Assembly: GCA_019056435.1 (NCBI GenBank)
Contig: CP077641.1
Span: 2,046,001 to 2,110,000 of the forward strand
Direction of reading: 5' to 3'
DNA: 64,000 nt
Source of the DNA: Stutzerimonas stutzeri
Lineage (GTDB): Bacteria; Pseudomonadota; Gammaproteobacteria; Pseudomonadales; Pseudomonadaceae
Under the pieces are notes generated by a model. It saw only the letters and a list, made by a program, of their open reading frames with translations. It made no database searches and was not told the origin of the DNA. Both the position numbers and the translations under genes were made by a program. Below, in pieces: positions 63,977 to 64,000 of this stretch (the stretch's first letter is position 1; the number at the start of each line of letters is the position of its first letter).

Positions 63977-64000
63977 ATGTCTCGCTACCGTCGTGCAGCT
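63977..64000 (+). CDS. Probable start of a second REP-associated transposase (cut by window end)
   Basis: Only eight codons are visible: MSRYRRAA. That N-terminus is characteristic of one RAYT/IS200-like subgroup, and the gene follows 65 bases after a head-to-head REP-like pair, which is the expected arrangement. ATG 63977 is one of three nearby ATGs but the only one opening this motif. Too little is visible to be certain. Confidence 0.5.

Overview
The window is a 64 kb piece of a high-GC gammaproteobacterial chromosome. Gene content, gene order and protein sequence all point to the Pseudomonas stutzeri / Stutzerimonas group. The blocks gatB-gatA-gatC / mreBCD-maf-rng-yhdP-nitrilase-tldD-darP-pmbA, ptsO-rapZ-ptsN-hpf-rpoN-lptBAC-kdsCD / mlaFEDCB-ibaG-murA-hisGDC-algW and cysD-cysNC follow the Pseudomonas arrangement. 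This placement is inference from recognised proteins; no database search was run.

Layout. 1-4.7 kb: fructose PTS operon fruBKA (fruB cut by the window edge). 4.8-7.2 kb: membrane quinoprotein glucose dehydrogenase. 7.2-11.2 kb: a candidate Pho box followed by a PhoD-type alkaline phosphatase and an ExeM/NucH-type extracellular nuclease (eddA/eddB-like), which together suggest phosphate scavenging from extracellular DNA. 11.2-12.1 kb: a REP-associated tyrosine transposase (RAYT) flanked by five REP palindromes. 12.1-19.8 kb: prfC, an osmoprotectant ABC transporter (opuCD-CC-CB-CA), a PLP amino-acid decarboxylase (speC-like) with a roughly 220-nt predicted leader, and a SIMPL-domain protein. 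20-25.6 kb: a RoxSR/RegBA-type redox two-component system, a 10 x 7-bp tandem repeat, an AEC transporter, two tandem CaCA antiporter paralogues and a small RlpA-like lipoprotein. 25.7-42.4 kb: GatCAB amidotransferase, the rod-shape genes, maf, RNase G, YhdP, a nitrilase-family protein and TldD/PmbA with DarP. 42.5-49.7 kb (minus strand): nitrogen PTS, RapZ, HPF, sigma-54, and LPS transport and Kdo synthesis. 49.9-58.6 kb (plus strand): Mla phospholipid transport, PsiE-like protein, IbaG, MurA and histidine biosynthesis genes. 58.6-64 kb: AlgW protease, a Nif3-like protein, sulfate activation (cysD, cysNC), and the first codons of what looks like a second RAYT preceded by a different REP-like inverted pair.

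The most striking property of the sequence is technical. At least 17 otherwise well-conserved genes or gene ends are broken by single-base indels, nearly all in short homopolymers (C4, G5, A5, C6 and so on). They include genes normally essential, such as murA, mreB, kdsD and lptA. In each case one base added or removed restores the family-typical protein. I read these as sequencing or assembly errors and annotate each as one gene spanning the shift.

I did not find a convincing new defence, biosynthetic or mobile system. The best candidates for real biology beyond housekeeping are the two REP/RAYT loci, the heptamer repeat directly upstream of the AEC transporter, the Pho-box/eddAB unit, and the structured leader or intergenic regions before speC, between mreB and mreC, and between pmbA and ptsO.
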